This document shows, piece by piece, positions 26,633-35,711 of a stretch of 64,000 bases of DNA; within the stretch, counting starts at the first letter, position 1; every line of letters starts with the position of its first letter. A program made the position numbers and the translations under genes. The stretch comes from Flavobacterium sp. (GTDB lineage Bacteria > Bacteroidota > Bacteroidia > Flavobacteriales > Flavobacteriaceae). A model generated the notes under the pieces. That model made no database searches. It worked only from the letters and a program-made list of their open reading frames with translations, and had not been told where the DNA came from. The DNA is taken from assembly GCA_016721735.1 (NCBI GenBank), contig JADKHM010000004.1:124001-188000 (forward strand). The letters are read 5' to 3'.

Positions 26633-28479
26633 TTCTGCATTTCTATTGTAATCAAGTTGTGAAGAAGCGCTTTATCATCTTTGGCATAAAAACCAATCGA
26701 CTTGCTGCCGTCGAAAATACAAATGTAATTGCCGCGGGAGAATTGGTATAAATTGCCAGTTGAATTCATCACAAATGGCGTTGATGATTTCTTATCCAAC
26801 AAACTTCTTCCCCAACTTCTAAAGGGCTTTTGATAACCAATCATATCGAGAATAGTTGGATAAATATCTATTTGCTGCGCCAAATCTTCATCGACACCCA
26901 CATATTTGCTATTGGGCTGGTAAATCATAATTGGAATGGCAAAATGCTCTGTTCCTCTAGTATATTCCTTATAAAAAATCGCATTGGCATGATCAGCAAC
27001 AAAAACAAAAATCGTGTTCGCAAACCACGGCGACTTTTTGGCTTCAGCAAAGAAACGCTGCACCGAATAATCGGTATATTCAACACACTTATGAATCGGA
27101 ATGTCTCCTTTTGGAAATTTTTTCTTGTATTTGCTTGGAATGTTAAATGGCTCGTGAGACGACACTGTAAACACAGTGGAGAAAAAAGGCGATTTTTCTT
27201 TGTCTAAAGTCTTTTTCATAAACTGCAGAAATGGCTCGTCCCAAATACCCCAAAAGCCATCAAATTCGGAATCGTCATTGTATTCTGTTCTTCCGTAGTA
27301 TTTATCGATTCCTAAAATATTGGCAAAGCCCAAAAATCCCATCGATCCGTTGGCTGCACCGTGAAAGAAAGAAGTTTTATAGCCTTCACTTTCTAATGTT
27401 GACACCAAAGATTCTATTTTTTGTTTTGGAAAAGGTGACGACGTAAATGCATCCTTAAAGGAAGGAATTCCAGCCAAGACTGACGACATTCCGTGAATAG
27501 ATTGTCTGCCATTGGAATACGCATTCGTATAAATCATAGCATGTTGCGCCAGCGAATCGAGAAATGGTGTGTGCGTTTTAAAATCCTTGATGTTTGATTT
27601 CTTATTAAACGAACCGTAGTATTCTCGTCCGTTACTTTCTAAAATAAACATTACGACATTGGGTTTGGTCGGCGGATTGTTTTTGTAGGTTTTGATGGGT
27701 TGAATTTTCTCCAAAATTAACTCGGAAGTCACACCTTCGTAATCTGTTTTTACAAAACTATTGCTTCTCAACGTCCGAATAATAGCGAACGGCGTATTCA
27801 AAACGATATCGGCGTGCGCAATGTTTTTTACATGTCGATTGGCATCTAACAGATTAATGGGTCTAGTCGATTTTTTGAAATCACCACCACGAATTCCGCC
27901 AATGACAAGAGTCGTAATAAGTAAAAAACCGAAAAATGAAAAACTGTAATAGGGTACGTTTTTCGTAGGCTTAAAGGGCGCAATCTTGACTTTCCGATAT
28001 AAATAAATCCACAGCCAAGCGCAAACAAAATACAGGACAAATACATACCAAAAATCGATGATGAAACTGACAAAGAGTTTGCTCAAATTGACTTCATGTT
28101 CAATAACATTTAAGACCGCCGTGGTCGTACGAGAATACGTAAATTTATAGTAAATCAAATCAACAAAGTTCGTCGCATAAGCAATGAAATTTGTTGCGAA
28201 ATAAAGAATCCAAATAAATCGTTGATAACCCGCACTCGTATTGCGCTTGAAAGGCAAAATTGAAAACACAATAAACAGCAGATTGACGTATAGAATCGCC
28301 GTTGTATCGAAAGCCAAACCATAGTAAGAAAGCTCGAAGAAATCTGAAATAGAATTCAATTTGAGCAACTTGGCATTAAAAAGATAAAAAAGTACACGAG
28401 CAATAAAATAAAAAAGATAAGCCAAAAGGATTCTGTATCCCAATACTTTATACTCGCCTAATCTGAAGTGCTTGACCAT
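26629..28479 (-). CDS. LtaS/MdoB-like sulfatase-fold phosphotransferase, membrane-bound
   Basis: 616 residues. About five membrane helices occupy residues 1-190, followed by a periplasmic alkaline-phosphatase/sulfatase-fold domain: metal site VVMFILESNGREYYG, nucleophile region SNGRQSIHGMSS, HGAANGSMGF, and the closing metal site VFVADHAN. This layout is that of LTA synthase and phosphoglycerol transferases. Here the residue at the nucleophile position looks like Ser (GRQSI) rather than Thr; that alignment is mine. Gram-negative relatives add phosphoglycerol or phosphoethanolamine to surface glycans or lipids. Confidence 0.87.
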   Translation of the reverse strand: MVKHFRLGEYKVLGYRILLAYLFYFIARVLFYLFNAKLLKLNSISDFFELSYYGLAFDTTAILYVNLLFIVFSILPFKRNTSAGYQRFIWILYFATNFIAYATNFVDLIYYKFTYSRTTTAVLNVIEHEVNLSKLFVSFIIDFWYVFVLYFVCAWLWIYLYRKVKIAPFKPTKNVPYYSFSFFGFLLITTLVIGGIRGGDFKKSTRPINLLDANRHVKNIAHADIVLNTPFAIIRTLRSNSFVKTDYEGVTSELILEKIQPIKTYKNNPPTKPNVVMFILESNGREYYGSFNKKSNIKDFKTHTPFLDSLAQHAMIYTNAYSNGRQSIHGMSSVLAGIPSFKDAFTSSPFPKQKIESLVSTLESEGYKTSFFHGAANGSMGFLGFANILGIDKYYGRTEYNDDSEFDGFWGIWDEPFLQFMKKTLDKEKSPFFSTVFTVSSHEPFNIPSKYKKKFPKGDIPIHKCVEYTDYSVQRFFAEAKKSPWFANTIFVFVADHANAIFYKEYTRGTEHFAIPIMIYQPNSKYVGVDEDLAQQIDIYPTILDMIGYQKPFRSWGRSLLDKKSSTPFVMNSTGNLYQFSRGNYICIFDGSKSIGFYAKDDKALLHNLITIEMQK

Positions 28480-28646
28480 TGATAATTAATAAGGCACAAA
28501 ATTATCAAATTAAATGGAAGAAAAATTTATTCCTTTTAAATTAAACTTAAATTTATGAACCGCAATGCAACACTTCCGTCAGTTCAAATAAATTATATTT
28601 AGATTTGAAATTAATTGATTATTTTGCAATTCCAAAATGAGTACCA

Positions 28647-30425
28647 ATGAACTCCATTACACGTTTATTTGATTTTCCCTATTACCAACTTCAAAAGAAT
28701 AATATTCCGGCGGCATTGGTCACCAAATATGATGGTAAGTGGGTAAAAACTTCGACACAAGAGTACGTAGATCAATCGAATTGTATTTCTAGAGCGTTAT
28801 TGCGGTTGGGTGTGCAAAAAAATGACAAAATCGCGGTTATTTCTTCTAGTAATAGAACGGAATGGAATATCATGGACATTGGTGTCCTTCAAGTTGGAGC
28901 GCAAAACGTCCCTATATATCCGACAATTTCAGAAGACGACTACGAATATATCTTAAATCATTGCGAAGCTAAATATTGTTTTGTTTCCGACGATGAAGTG
29001 TTGCGAAAAATAAATCTCATCAAGAAAAATTTAAAAAATCTGATTGAAGTGTATTCCTTTAATCATATCGAAGGATGCAAAAATTGGAAGGAACTCTTGC
29101 AGCTAGGAAAGGATTTTTCAAATCAAGATGAAGTGGAAGATTGTAAAAATCGCGTCAAACCAGAAGATCTTGCCACGATTATTTACACCTCTGGTACCAC
29201 TGGCCGACCTAAAGGCGTCATGCTTTCTCACCATAATATCGTCTCGAATGTTATTGATAGTTCACCGCGCATTCCTTTCGACGAAGGCACTAGCGTTGCC
29301 TTGAGCTTTCTTCCGATTTGTCATATTTTCGAACGGGTGATTTTATATATCTATCAATATTATTCCGTTTCCATCTATTTTGCCGAGTCGATTGACAAAT
29401 TATCGGATAATATTAAAGAAGTAAAACCAACTGTGTTTTCGGTTGTACCGCGACTGTTAGAAAAAGTATATGACAAGATTTATGCAAAAGGAACAGAATT
29501 AACCGGGATCAAAAAGGCACTTTTCTTCTGGGCGATAAATTTAGGATTGAAATACGAGCCGTATGGCGCCAATGGATTTTGGTACGAAATTCAATTAACC
29601 ATTGCTCGAAAACTGATTTTTAGTAAATGGAAAGAAGGTTTGGGCGGCAACCTCAATGTGATGGTGTCCGGAAGCGCTGCTTTACAAACGCGTCTCACTC
29701 GTGTTTTTGCCGCTGCGGAAATGCCAGTCATGGAAGGCTATGGATTGACGGAAACGTCACCGGTGATTTCAGTAAATTGTCATAAAGAAGGTGGTTTTAG
29801 AATCGGAACCGTCGGTAGAGTAATTCAAAATGTAGAAGTAAAAATTGCCGAAGATGGTGAAATTCTTTGCAAAGGACCAAACGTCATGATGGGCTATTAT
29901 AAAGATGAATCGCTCACCACTGAAGTCTTGAAGGACGGCTACTTTATGACTGGAGACATTGGAGAAATCGACAAAGATGGCTTCTTGAAAATTACCGATC
30001 GAAAGAAAGAAATGTTCAAAACGTCTGGCGGAAAGTATATTGCGCCTCAAATCATTGAAAACGTGATGAAACAATCGCGATTCATTGAACAGATCATGGT
30101 GATTGGTGATGGCGAAAAAATGCCAGCCGCTTTTATACAGCCGAATTTTGATTTCATTCGGGAATGGGAGAAAATTCATGGACTTGAAGTTGGCAAAACC
30201 AATGAAGAGATTGTTAGCAACCGAAAAGTGATCGAAAGGATTCAAGAGGAAGTAGAGCGCCTGAATGAGAAATTTGGCAACTGGGAAAAAATCAAACGTT
30301 TTGAACTCACTCCAGATGTTTGGTCTATTGACGGAGGTCATTTGACTCCTACTTTGAAACTAAGACGCAAAATTGTTCGGGAAAAATACAAGGACTTATA
30401 TACTAAAATATACCCCAATTCCTAA
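28647..30425 (+). CDS. Long-chain fatty acid-CoA ligase
   Basis: 592 residues of the ANL adenylating superfamily. ATP loop YTSGTTGRPKG (about residues 181-191), VPRLLEKVYDKI typical of long-chain enzymes, EGYGLTETSPV, TGDIGEIDKDGFLKITDRKKEMFKTSGGKY near residue 440 (broken here only by hinge residues) and the C-terminal catalytic Lys region LTPTLKLRRK. It activates fatty acids to acyl-CoA and so feeds the beta-oxidation genes that follow at 31.6-37.5 kb. It has its own upstream region and is separated from them by a small membrane protein and a MarR regulator. Confidence 0.93.
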   Translation: MNSITRLFDFPYYQLQKNNIPAALVTKYDGKWVKTSTQEYVDQSNCISRALLRLGVQKNDKIAVISSSNRTEWNIMDIGVLQVGAQNVPIYPTISEDDYEYILNHCEAKYCFVSDDEVLRKINLIKKNLKNLIEVYSFNHIEGCKNWKELLQLGKDFSNQDEVEDCKNRVKPEDLATIIYTSGTTGRPKGVMLSHHNIVSNVIDSSPRIPFDEGTSVALSFLPICHIFERVILYIYQYYSVSIYFAESIDKLSDNIKEVKPTVFSVVPRLLEKVYDKIYAKGTELTGIKKALFFWAINLGLKYEPYGANGFWYEIQLTIARKLIFSKWKEGLGGNLNVMVSGSAALQTRLTRVFAAAEMPVMEGYGLTETSPVISVNCHKEGGFRIGTVGRVIQNVEVKIAEDGEILCKGPNVMMGYYKDESLTTEVLKDGYFMTGDIGEIDKDGFLKITDRKKEMFKTSGGKYIAPQIIENVMKQSRFIEQIMVIGDGEKMPAAFIQPNFDFIREWEKIHGLEVGKTNEEIVSNRKVIERIQEEVERLNEKFGNWEKIKRFELTPDVWSIDGGHLTPTLKLRRKIVREKYKDLYTKIYPNS

Positions 30426-30579
30426 GAGACAAGAAGGATTTTGACCACATTTCTAGGTGACATCATTTTACACTTATTAACAAATTCGCAATTAAAAGGT
30501 TGATAATTAAATTATTAACAAAATAAGAACGCATTCAATTTTAATACTTTTATAATATTAACTAATAAATTATAAAATT

Positions 30580-30963
30580 ATGAATGTAAAAAACTTTTTA
30601 ATTTCAGGAATTGTAGGAGGAATAGTCGATTTTCTCTTAGGTTGGGTTTTCTACGGAATGTTGTTTAAAGATGTATATCCTCAAAATGAGAATGTGAATT
30701 TGGTGTTCATTTTTCTTGGTTGCATGACCTTTGGTCTATTTATCGCTTATATCTTTAATAAGTGGGCACACATCACAAATCCAGTAACCGGATTGAAAGC
30801 AGGAGCCACGATTGGTATATTCAGTAGCCTATCTATGAATCTTTTTATGTACTCTGGAATGGAAGTTAATTATCAAAATATGGCCATTGATATTGCCATT
30901 TCAACGTTTATTGGCGCCATGATGGGTGCAGTAATTGCATTAGTCTGTGCCAAGATGAAATAG
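30580..30963 (+). CDS. Small four-helix membrane protein
   Basis: 127 residues with four predicted membrane segments (FLISGIVGGIVDFLLGWVFYG; LVFIFLGCMTFGLFIAYIF; AGATIGIFSSLSMNLFMY; FIGAMMGAVIALVC). Gly-rich helices recall small DUF1761-like proteins, but I cannot assign a family. It stands alone and ends in a strong terminator. Confidence 0.7.
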   Translation: MNVKNFLISGIVGGIVDFLLGWVFYGMLFKDVYPQNENVNLVFIFLGCMTFGLFIAYIFNKWAHITNPVTGLKAGATIGIFSSLSMNLFMYSGMEVNYQNMAIDIAISTFIGAMMGAVIALVCAKMK

Positions 30964-30984
30964 TTTTATTTTATACCAAATCTG

Positions 30985-31012
30985 AAACTCCTCCATGCGA
31001 GGAGTTTTTTTT
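30985..31012 (+). terminator. Rho-independent terminator
   Basis: Stem AAACTCCTC (30985-30993), loop CATGC, GAGGAGTTT (30999-31007), then a T run. It ends the small membrane protein gene and insulates the MarR-fad block. Confidence 0.88.
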
Positions 31013-31071
31013 GTTCCATTAATTAACATAAAAAAAACAATAATTTATTATGCGTGCATAGTATTTTTAAC

Positions 31072-31079
31072 TATATTTG
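31072..31079 (+). promoter_or_regulatory. -7 box of the marR-fad block
   Basis: TATATTTG matches TAnnTTTG and lies 18 bases before the ATG at 31098. The TTG at 31077 is in frame with the regulator but belongs to this box. Confidence 0.55.
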
Positions 31080-31097
31080 AATTTCAAAACTACATTT

Positions 31098-31571
31098 ATG
31101 AAAGAAAAGACTATTGATTATGTTCTCCGAGCAACCTGGCAAGCAGTCGCAAGAATGTATAATGAAGAAGCAACAAAATACGATGCTACGATGGCAACTG
31201 GTTTTGCACTTTTGAGTTTAGACAGAGAAGACGGAACACCATCAACAGCATTAGCACCAACAATGGGAATGGAAGCAACTAGTCTTACTCGAACATTGAA
31301 GTCGATGGAAGATCGCGGTCTAATTATACGAAAGAAAAACCCAAATGACGGTCGCGGTGTACTCATTTATTTGACCGACTTTGGAAAAGAAAAAAGAGAA
31401 TTATCTCGCAATACGGTTTTGAAATTTAATGATACGATTCGCAAAAATATACCCGCAGAAAAACTGCAACACTTTATGGAAGTGGCGGAATCTATCAATG
31501 AATTAATACAAGATAAAAGCATTTTTAATCACCCGAGCACCAGTGAAATGGCGCAGCAAACCGAAATATAA
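31098..31571 (+). CDS. MarR-family transcriptional regulator
   Basis: 157 residues from the ATG at 31098 (MKEKTIDYVLRATW). The winged helix is visible: recognition helix region TMGMEATSLTRTLKSMEDRGLI and wing KKNPNDGRGVLIYLTDFGKE. MarR proteins bind as dimers and often release DNA on binding a small acid or acyl-CoA. It lies 3 bases before the FadN-like gene and heads the beta-oxidation operon, so it most likely controls that operon and senses acyl-CoA; this is inference from position. Confidence 0.9.
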   Translation: MKEKTIDYVLRATWQAVARMYNEEATKYDATMATGFALLSLDREDGTPSTALAPTMGMEATSLTRTLKSMEDRGLIIRKKNPNDGRGVLIYLTDFGKEKRELSRNTVLKFNDTIRKNIPAEKLQHFMEVAESINELIQDKSIFNHPSTSEMAQQTEI

Positions 31572-31574
31572 AAA

Positions 31575-33965
31575 ATGAAAAGAACTATTAAAAAAGTTGC
31601 AGTAATTGGCTCCGGAATCATGGGTTCAGGAATCGCCTGCCATTTTGCTAATATTGGTATCGAAGTTCTACTACTTGATATTGTTCCAAGAGAACTTACC
31701 GATGCTGAAACTAAAAAAGGATGGTCGTTAGAGGACAAAATCGTCCGCAATCGAATTGTAAACGAACATCTTGCCAACGCACTAAAATCGAAACCCTCGC
31801 CTATTTATCATCAAAAATTTGCCAGTCGAATTAAGACAGGCAACACCACAGATGATCTCGCTCAAATTGCAACTGCTGATTGGATTATTGAAGTGGTGGT
31901 GGAACGATTAGATATCAAGAAATCTGTCTTTGAACAAATTGAAAAATATAGAAAACCAGGAACATTAGTAACTTCAAACACTTCTGGAATTCCGATTCAT
32001 TATATGAGTGAAGGTCGAAGTGACGATTTCCAAAAACACTTTTGCGGAACCCACTTTTTCAACCCGGCGCGCTATCTGAAATTATTTGAAATCATACCTT
32101 GACCGCAAACTGCTCCTGAAGTACTCGATTTCCTCACCAATTACGGCTCACAATTTTTAGGAAAAACTTCCGTCGTTGCGAAAGATACGCCTGCTTTTAT
32201 AGGCAATCGAATCGGTATTTTTGGAATTCAAAGTCTGTTTCATTTGGTGAAAGAAATGGGACTAACGATTGAAGAAGTCGACAAACTAACTGGTCCAGTA
32301 ATTGGACGTCCAAAATCAGCAACCTTCAGAACAGTTGACGTGGTGGGATTGGATACATTGGTTCATGTGGCTAACGGAATTTATGAAAACTGCCCAAATG
32401 ATGAAGCGCATGAACTTTTCAAAATGCCCGATTTCATCACCAAAATGATGGAAAACAATTGGCTGGGAAGCAAAACCAACCAAGGATTTTATAAGAAAGT
32501 CGATAAAGATATTTTGTCTTTAGATTTAAACACACTCGAATATAGACCCGCAAAAAAAGCAGCATTTGCCACTTTAGAATTAACGAAAACCATCGACAAA
32601 CCCATTGATCGCTTCAAAGTCCTGGTAAAAGGAACAGACAAAGCAGGAGAATTCTACAGAAAAAGTTTCGCTGGAATGTTTGCCTATGTGTCGAATAGAA
32701 TTCCAGAAATCGCAGACGATTTATACAAAATAGACGATGCTATGAAAGCTGGCTTTGGGTGGGAAAACGGACCTTTCGAAATTTGGGACGCCATTGGAGT
32801 TACCCAAGGAATCGAAATCATGAAGGCTGAAAACTTAGCACCTGCAGCTTGGGTAACTGATATGTTGGCCTCTGGAAATTCAAGTTTTTTCACCGTCAAC
32901 GAAGGTGCGACTTACTGTTATTCCATCGCAACAAAATCACAAGTAAAAGTACCTGGCCAAGATGCCTTTATCATTTTGGATAATATCCGTGAAAGCAAGA
33001 AAGTATGGAGCAACAGTGGCGCAATCATTCAAGATCTGGGAGATGGAATCTTAAATCTTGAATTCCGATCGAAAATGAATACCATCGGAGGCGATGTCCT
33101 GCAAGGCATCAACAAAGCCATCGATCTTGCTGAAAAAGAATATCAAGGTTTGGTCATCGGAAATCAAGCAGCCAATTTTACTGTTGGCGCCAATATTGGA
33201 ATGATCTTTATGATGGCGGTCGAGCAAGAATACGACGAACTAAATATGGCCATCAAAATGTTTCAAGACACCATGATGCGTGTACGTTATTCTAGTATTC
33301 CTGTTATTGTTGCACCACACGGAATGACGTTAGGTGGCGGATGCGAAATGAGTATGCATGCCGACAAGGTGGTCGCTGCTGCAGAATCGTATATCGGATT
33401 GGTTGAATTTGGAGTCGGTGTGATTCCTGGCGGTGGAGGCTCTAAAGAAATGGCGCTCCGTGCATCTGATTTGTTTAGAAAAAATGATGTCGAGTTGAAT
33501 GTCTTGCAAGAGTATTTCTTAACCGTTGCCATGGCGAAAGTTTCTACTTCGGCTTATGAAGCCTTCGATTTAGGGATTTTGCAGCACGGAAAAGATATCG
33601 TGGTGGTCAACAAAGATCGCCAAATTGCCGAAGCCAAAAAACATGCGCTACTGATGGCCGAAGCGGGTTACACCCAACCTATTCGCAGAACAGATGTAAA
33701 AGTCTTAGGAAAACAAGCGTTAGGAATGTTCTTGGTCGGCACGAATCAAATGGTTGCGGGTAAATATATCTCCGATCACGACTTAAAAATTGCTAATAAA
33801 CTGGCTTATGTCATGGCAGGTGGAGATTTATCCGAGCCCACTTTAGTATCTGAACAATATTTATTAGATATCGAACGTGAAGCCTTCTTATCGCTTTGCA
33901 CGGAAAGAAAAACATTGGAGCGAATTCAATTCATGTTAACAAAAGGAAAACCGTTGAGAAATTAG
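31575..33965 (+). pseudogene. FadN-like 3-hydroxyacyl-CoA dehydrogenase/enoyl-CoA hydratase, in-frame stop
   Basis: A multienzyme of 796 codons interrupted by one stop in the same frame (TGA, 32100-32102). The N-terminal part has the NAD fold VAVIGSGIMGSGIACHFAN and FCGTHFFNPARYLKLFEIIP. After the stop it resumes as PQTAPEVLDF, then KTSVVAKDTPAFIGNRIG, the dehydrogenase C-terminal domains and a crotonase domain (ANIGMIF; PHGMTLGGGCEMSMHAD; VGVIPGGGGSKEM). Family members have Gly at the stop (IIPGPQT), so a single G-to-T change (GGA to TGA) explains it. Frame and sequence remain otherwise intact on both sides, pointing to a very recent change or a base-call error. Confidence 0.87.
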
Positions 33966-34045
33966 ATAATAGATAATAGACGAAGAGATAATAGACCAAA
34001 TAGAAAAGTCTATCATCTATCATCTCTCCGTCTATATTCTCAAAA
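33966..34045. repeat. Heptamer arrays in facing arms between FadN and thiolase genes
   Basis: Left side: units of TAGATAA, TAGATAA, TAGACGA and GAGATAA type. Right side: TCTATCA, TCTATCA, TCTCTCC, GTCTATA. Arms 33976-33995 and 34016-34035 are inverted repeats matching at 18 of 20 positions, leaving a 20-base loop. No T run follows. It could form a stable RNA hairpin inside the fad transcript. Confidence 0.8.
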
Positions 34046-34054
34046 AATAAAAAA

Positions 34055-35236
34055 ATGAAAACAGCATATATAGTAAAAGCATACAGAACCGCAGTCGGAA
34101 AAGCCCCAAAAGGTGTTTTTCGATTCAAGCGACCTGACGAGTTAGCGGCGGAAACCATTCAATTTATGATGAATGAATTGCCTGACTTCGATAAGAAAAG
34201 AATCGATGACGTGATGGTTGGAAATGCCATGCCAGAAGCGGAACAAGGATTGAATGTTGGGCGATTGATCTCACTAATGGGATTAAAAGTAACCGATGTT
34301 CCGGGTGTCACAGTCAACCGATATTGCGCCTCTGGTTTAGAAACCATCGGAATGGCGACTGCAAAAATCCAAGCTGGAATGGCAGATTGCATCATTGCCG
34401 GTGGCGCTGAAAGCATGAGCTTTATTCCCATGGGCGGTTACAAACCAACGCCAGATTATGCCGTTGCGAAAGACGGTCATGAAGATTACTACTGGGGAAT
34501 GGGATTAACCGCAGAAGCTGTTGCTAAACAATTCAATATTTCGCGAGAAGATCAAGATGCTTTTGCGTTCAACTCGCATCAAAAAGCGTTAAAAGCGCAA
34601 GCAGAAGGCAAATTCGATAAGCAAATTGTACCCATAACCATCGAGCAAACATTCATTAACGAAAGCGGGAAAAAAGAAACCAAATCATACACCGTCAGTA
34701 ATGACGAAGGACCACGCGCAGATACAAATATTGCCGCACTTGGTAATCTAAAACCTGTATTTGCTGCAGACGGAAGTGTTACAGCTGGAAACTCCTCGCA
34801 AATGAGTGATGGCGCAGCTTTCGTATTGATTATGAGTGAAGATATGGTCAAAGAACTCAACCTCACTCCTATTGCTCGTTTGGTCAATTTTGCTTCCGCT
34901 GGTGTTGAACCCAGAATCATGGGAATTGGCCCAGTGCAAGCGATTCCTAAAGCACTAAAACAAGCTGGACTGCAACTGAAAGACATCGATTTGATCGAAC
35001 TCAACGAAGCATTTGCCTCACAATCTTTGGCAGTAATTCGAGAATTAGGATTGAATCCGGATATAGTCAATGTCAACGGCGGCGCGATAGCTCTAGGTCA
35101 TCCATTGGGATGCACGGGCGCAAAACTTTCCGTTCAATTATTTGACGAAATGAAACGAAGAGGAAACAAATATGGAATCGTAAGTATGTGTGTAGGAACT
35201 GGACAAGGGAGCGCGGGGATTTATGAGTTGATGTAG
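34055..35236 (+). CDS. fadA: Acetyl-CoA C-acyltransferase (thiolase)
   Basis: 393 residues of the degradative thiolase family: active-site Cys in TVNRYCASGLETI (about residue 92), AGGAESMS, the His in NVNGGAIALGHPLGCTGA and the second Cys in SMCVGTGQGSAGI. It cleaves 3-ketoacyl-CoA to acetyl-CoA and a shortened acyl-CoA, the last step after the FadN-like enzyme. It lies between that gene and acyl-CoA dehydrogenase, with repeat arrays in both flanks. Confidence 0.94.
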   Translation: MKTAYIVKAYRTAVGKAPKGVFRFKRPDELAAETIQFMMNELPDFDKKRIDDVMVGNAMPEAEQGLNVGRLISLMGLKVTDVPGVTVNRYCASGLETIGMATAKIQAGMADCIIAGGAESMSFIPMGGYKPTPDYAVAKDGHEDYYWGMGLTAEAVAKQFNISREDQDAFAFNSHQKALKAQAEGKFDKQIVPITIEQTFINESGKKETKSYTVSNDEGPRADTNIAALGNLKPVFAADGSVTAGNSSQMSDGAAFVLIMSEDMVKELNLTPIARLVNFASAGVEPRIMGIGPVQAIPKALKQAGLQLKDIDLIELNEAFASQSLAVIRELGLNPDIVNVNGGAIALGHPLGCTGAKLSVQLFDEMKRRGNKYGIVSMCVGTGQGSAGIYELM

Positions 35237-35246
35237 GATATACATA

Positions 35247-35281
35247 AAAGAAGCAAGAGTCAAGAGACAAGAATTAAGATT
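35247..35281 (+). repeat. Left heptamer array of the four-helix-bundle gene
   Basis: Four phased units: CAAGAGT (35254-35260), CAAGAGA, CAAGAAT, TAAGATT (35275-35281), with a weaker one before. They are opposite in sense to the array at 35666-35699; the two inner units match their partners at 6 of 7 positions each. Confidence 0.8.
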
Positions 35282-35320
35282 AAAAAGCTAAATATAAGCC
35301 AACAATTAAAAAATTATACT

Positions 35321-35680
35321 ATGCGCCACAACTTTAAAAATTTGAAAATATGGAATTTGTCTATGGAAATCACAGCAGATATTCATAAAGTAGCACTGAC
35401 ATTTCCAAAGTATGAAACATATGGATTAGTTAGTCAAATGAATAGATGTTCAGTATCAATGCCATCAAATATTGCCGAAGGCTCAAATAGAACTAAAAGT
35501 CATTTTGAATATTTTTTGAATATAAGTTTAGGTTCTTCATTTGAACTACAAACACAACTATTAATAGCGCGACAAAATGACTATTTATCTGAAGAAAAAA
35601 CAATTGAACTCGAAAATAAAATAATTGAATTTCAAAAGATGACTACTGGTTTTATAGACAAGTTAAATCTTGGTTCTTGA
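35321..35680 (+). CDS. Four-helix-bundle protein (23S rRNA intervening-sequence type)
   Basis: 119 residues with the family pattern: FKNLKIWNLSMEITADIHK at the N-terminus, FPKYETYGLVSQMNRCSVSMPSNIAEGS in the middle (hallmark SNIAEG) and a helical end. Relatives are coded by 23S rRNA intervening sequences and by free-standing genes; they are structurally close to the Avd protein of diversity-generating retroelements. Function is unknown. The gene interrupts the thiolase-dehydrogenase pair and is bracketed by facing heptamer arrays, the right one overlapping its last codons (NLGS). It may be a cargo of a mobile unit. Confidence 0.88.
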   Translation: MRHNFKNLKIWNLSMEITADIHKVALTFPKYETYGLVSQMNRCSVSMPSNIAEGSNRTKSHFEYFLNISLGSSFELQTQLLIARQNDYLSEEKTIELENKIIEFQKMTTGFIDKLNLGS

Positions 35681-35699
35681 TTCTAACATCTTTTATCTA
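35666..35699 (-). repeat. Right heptamer array of the four-helix-bundle gene
   Basis: Units AATCTTG (35666-35672), GTTCTTG, ATTCTAA, CATCTTT (to 35693) have the form NNTCTTG, the reverse complement of the CAAGANN units on the left side. The array contains the stop codon of the four-helix-bundle gene and ends shortly before the ATG of the next gene at 35712. Confidence 0.75.
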
Positions 35700-35711
35700 A
35701 AAAAAATTACT

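Noticed and set aside
32100..32102. Selenocysteine or other recoding of TGA in the FadN-like gene
   Set aside because: The position is a conserved Gly in the family, no SECIS-like hairpin was evident just downstream, and a single G-to-T change explains it.
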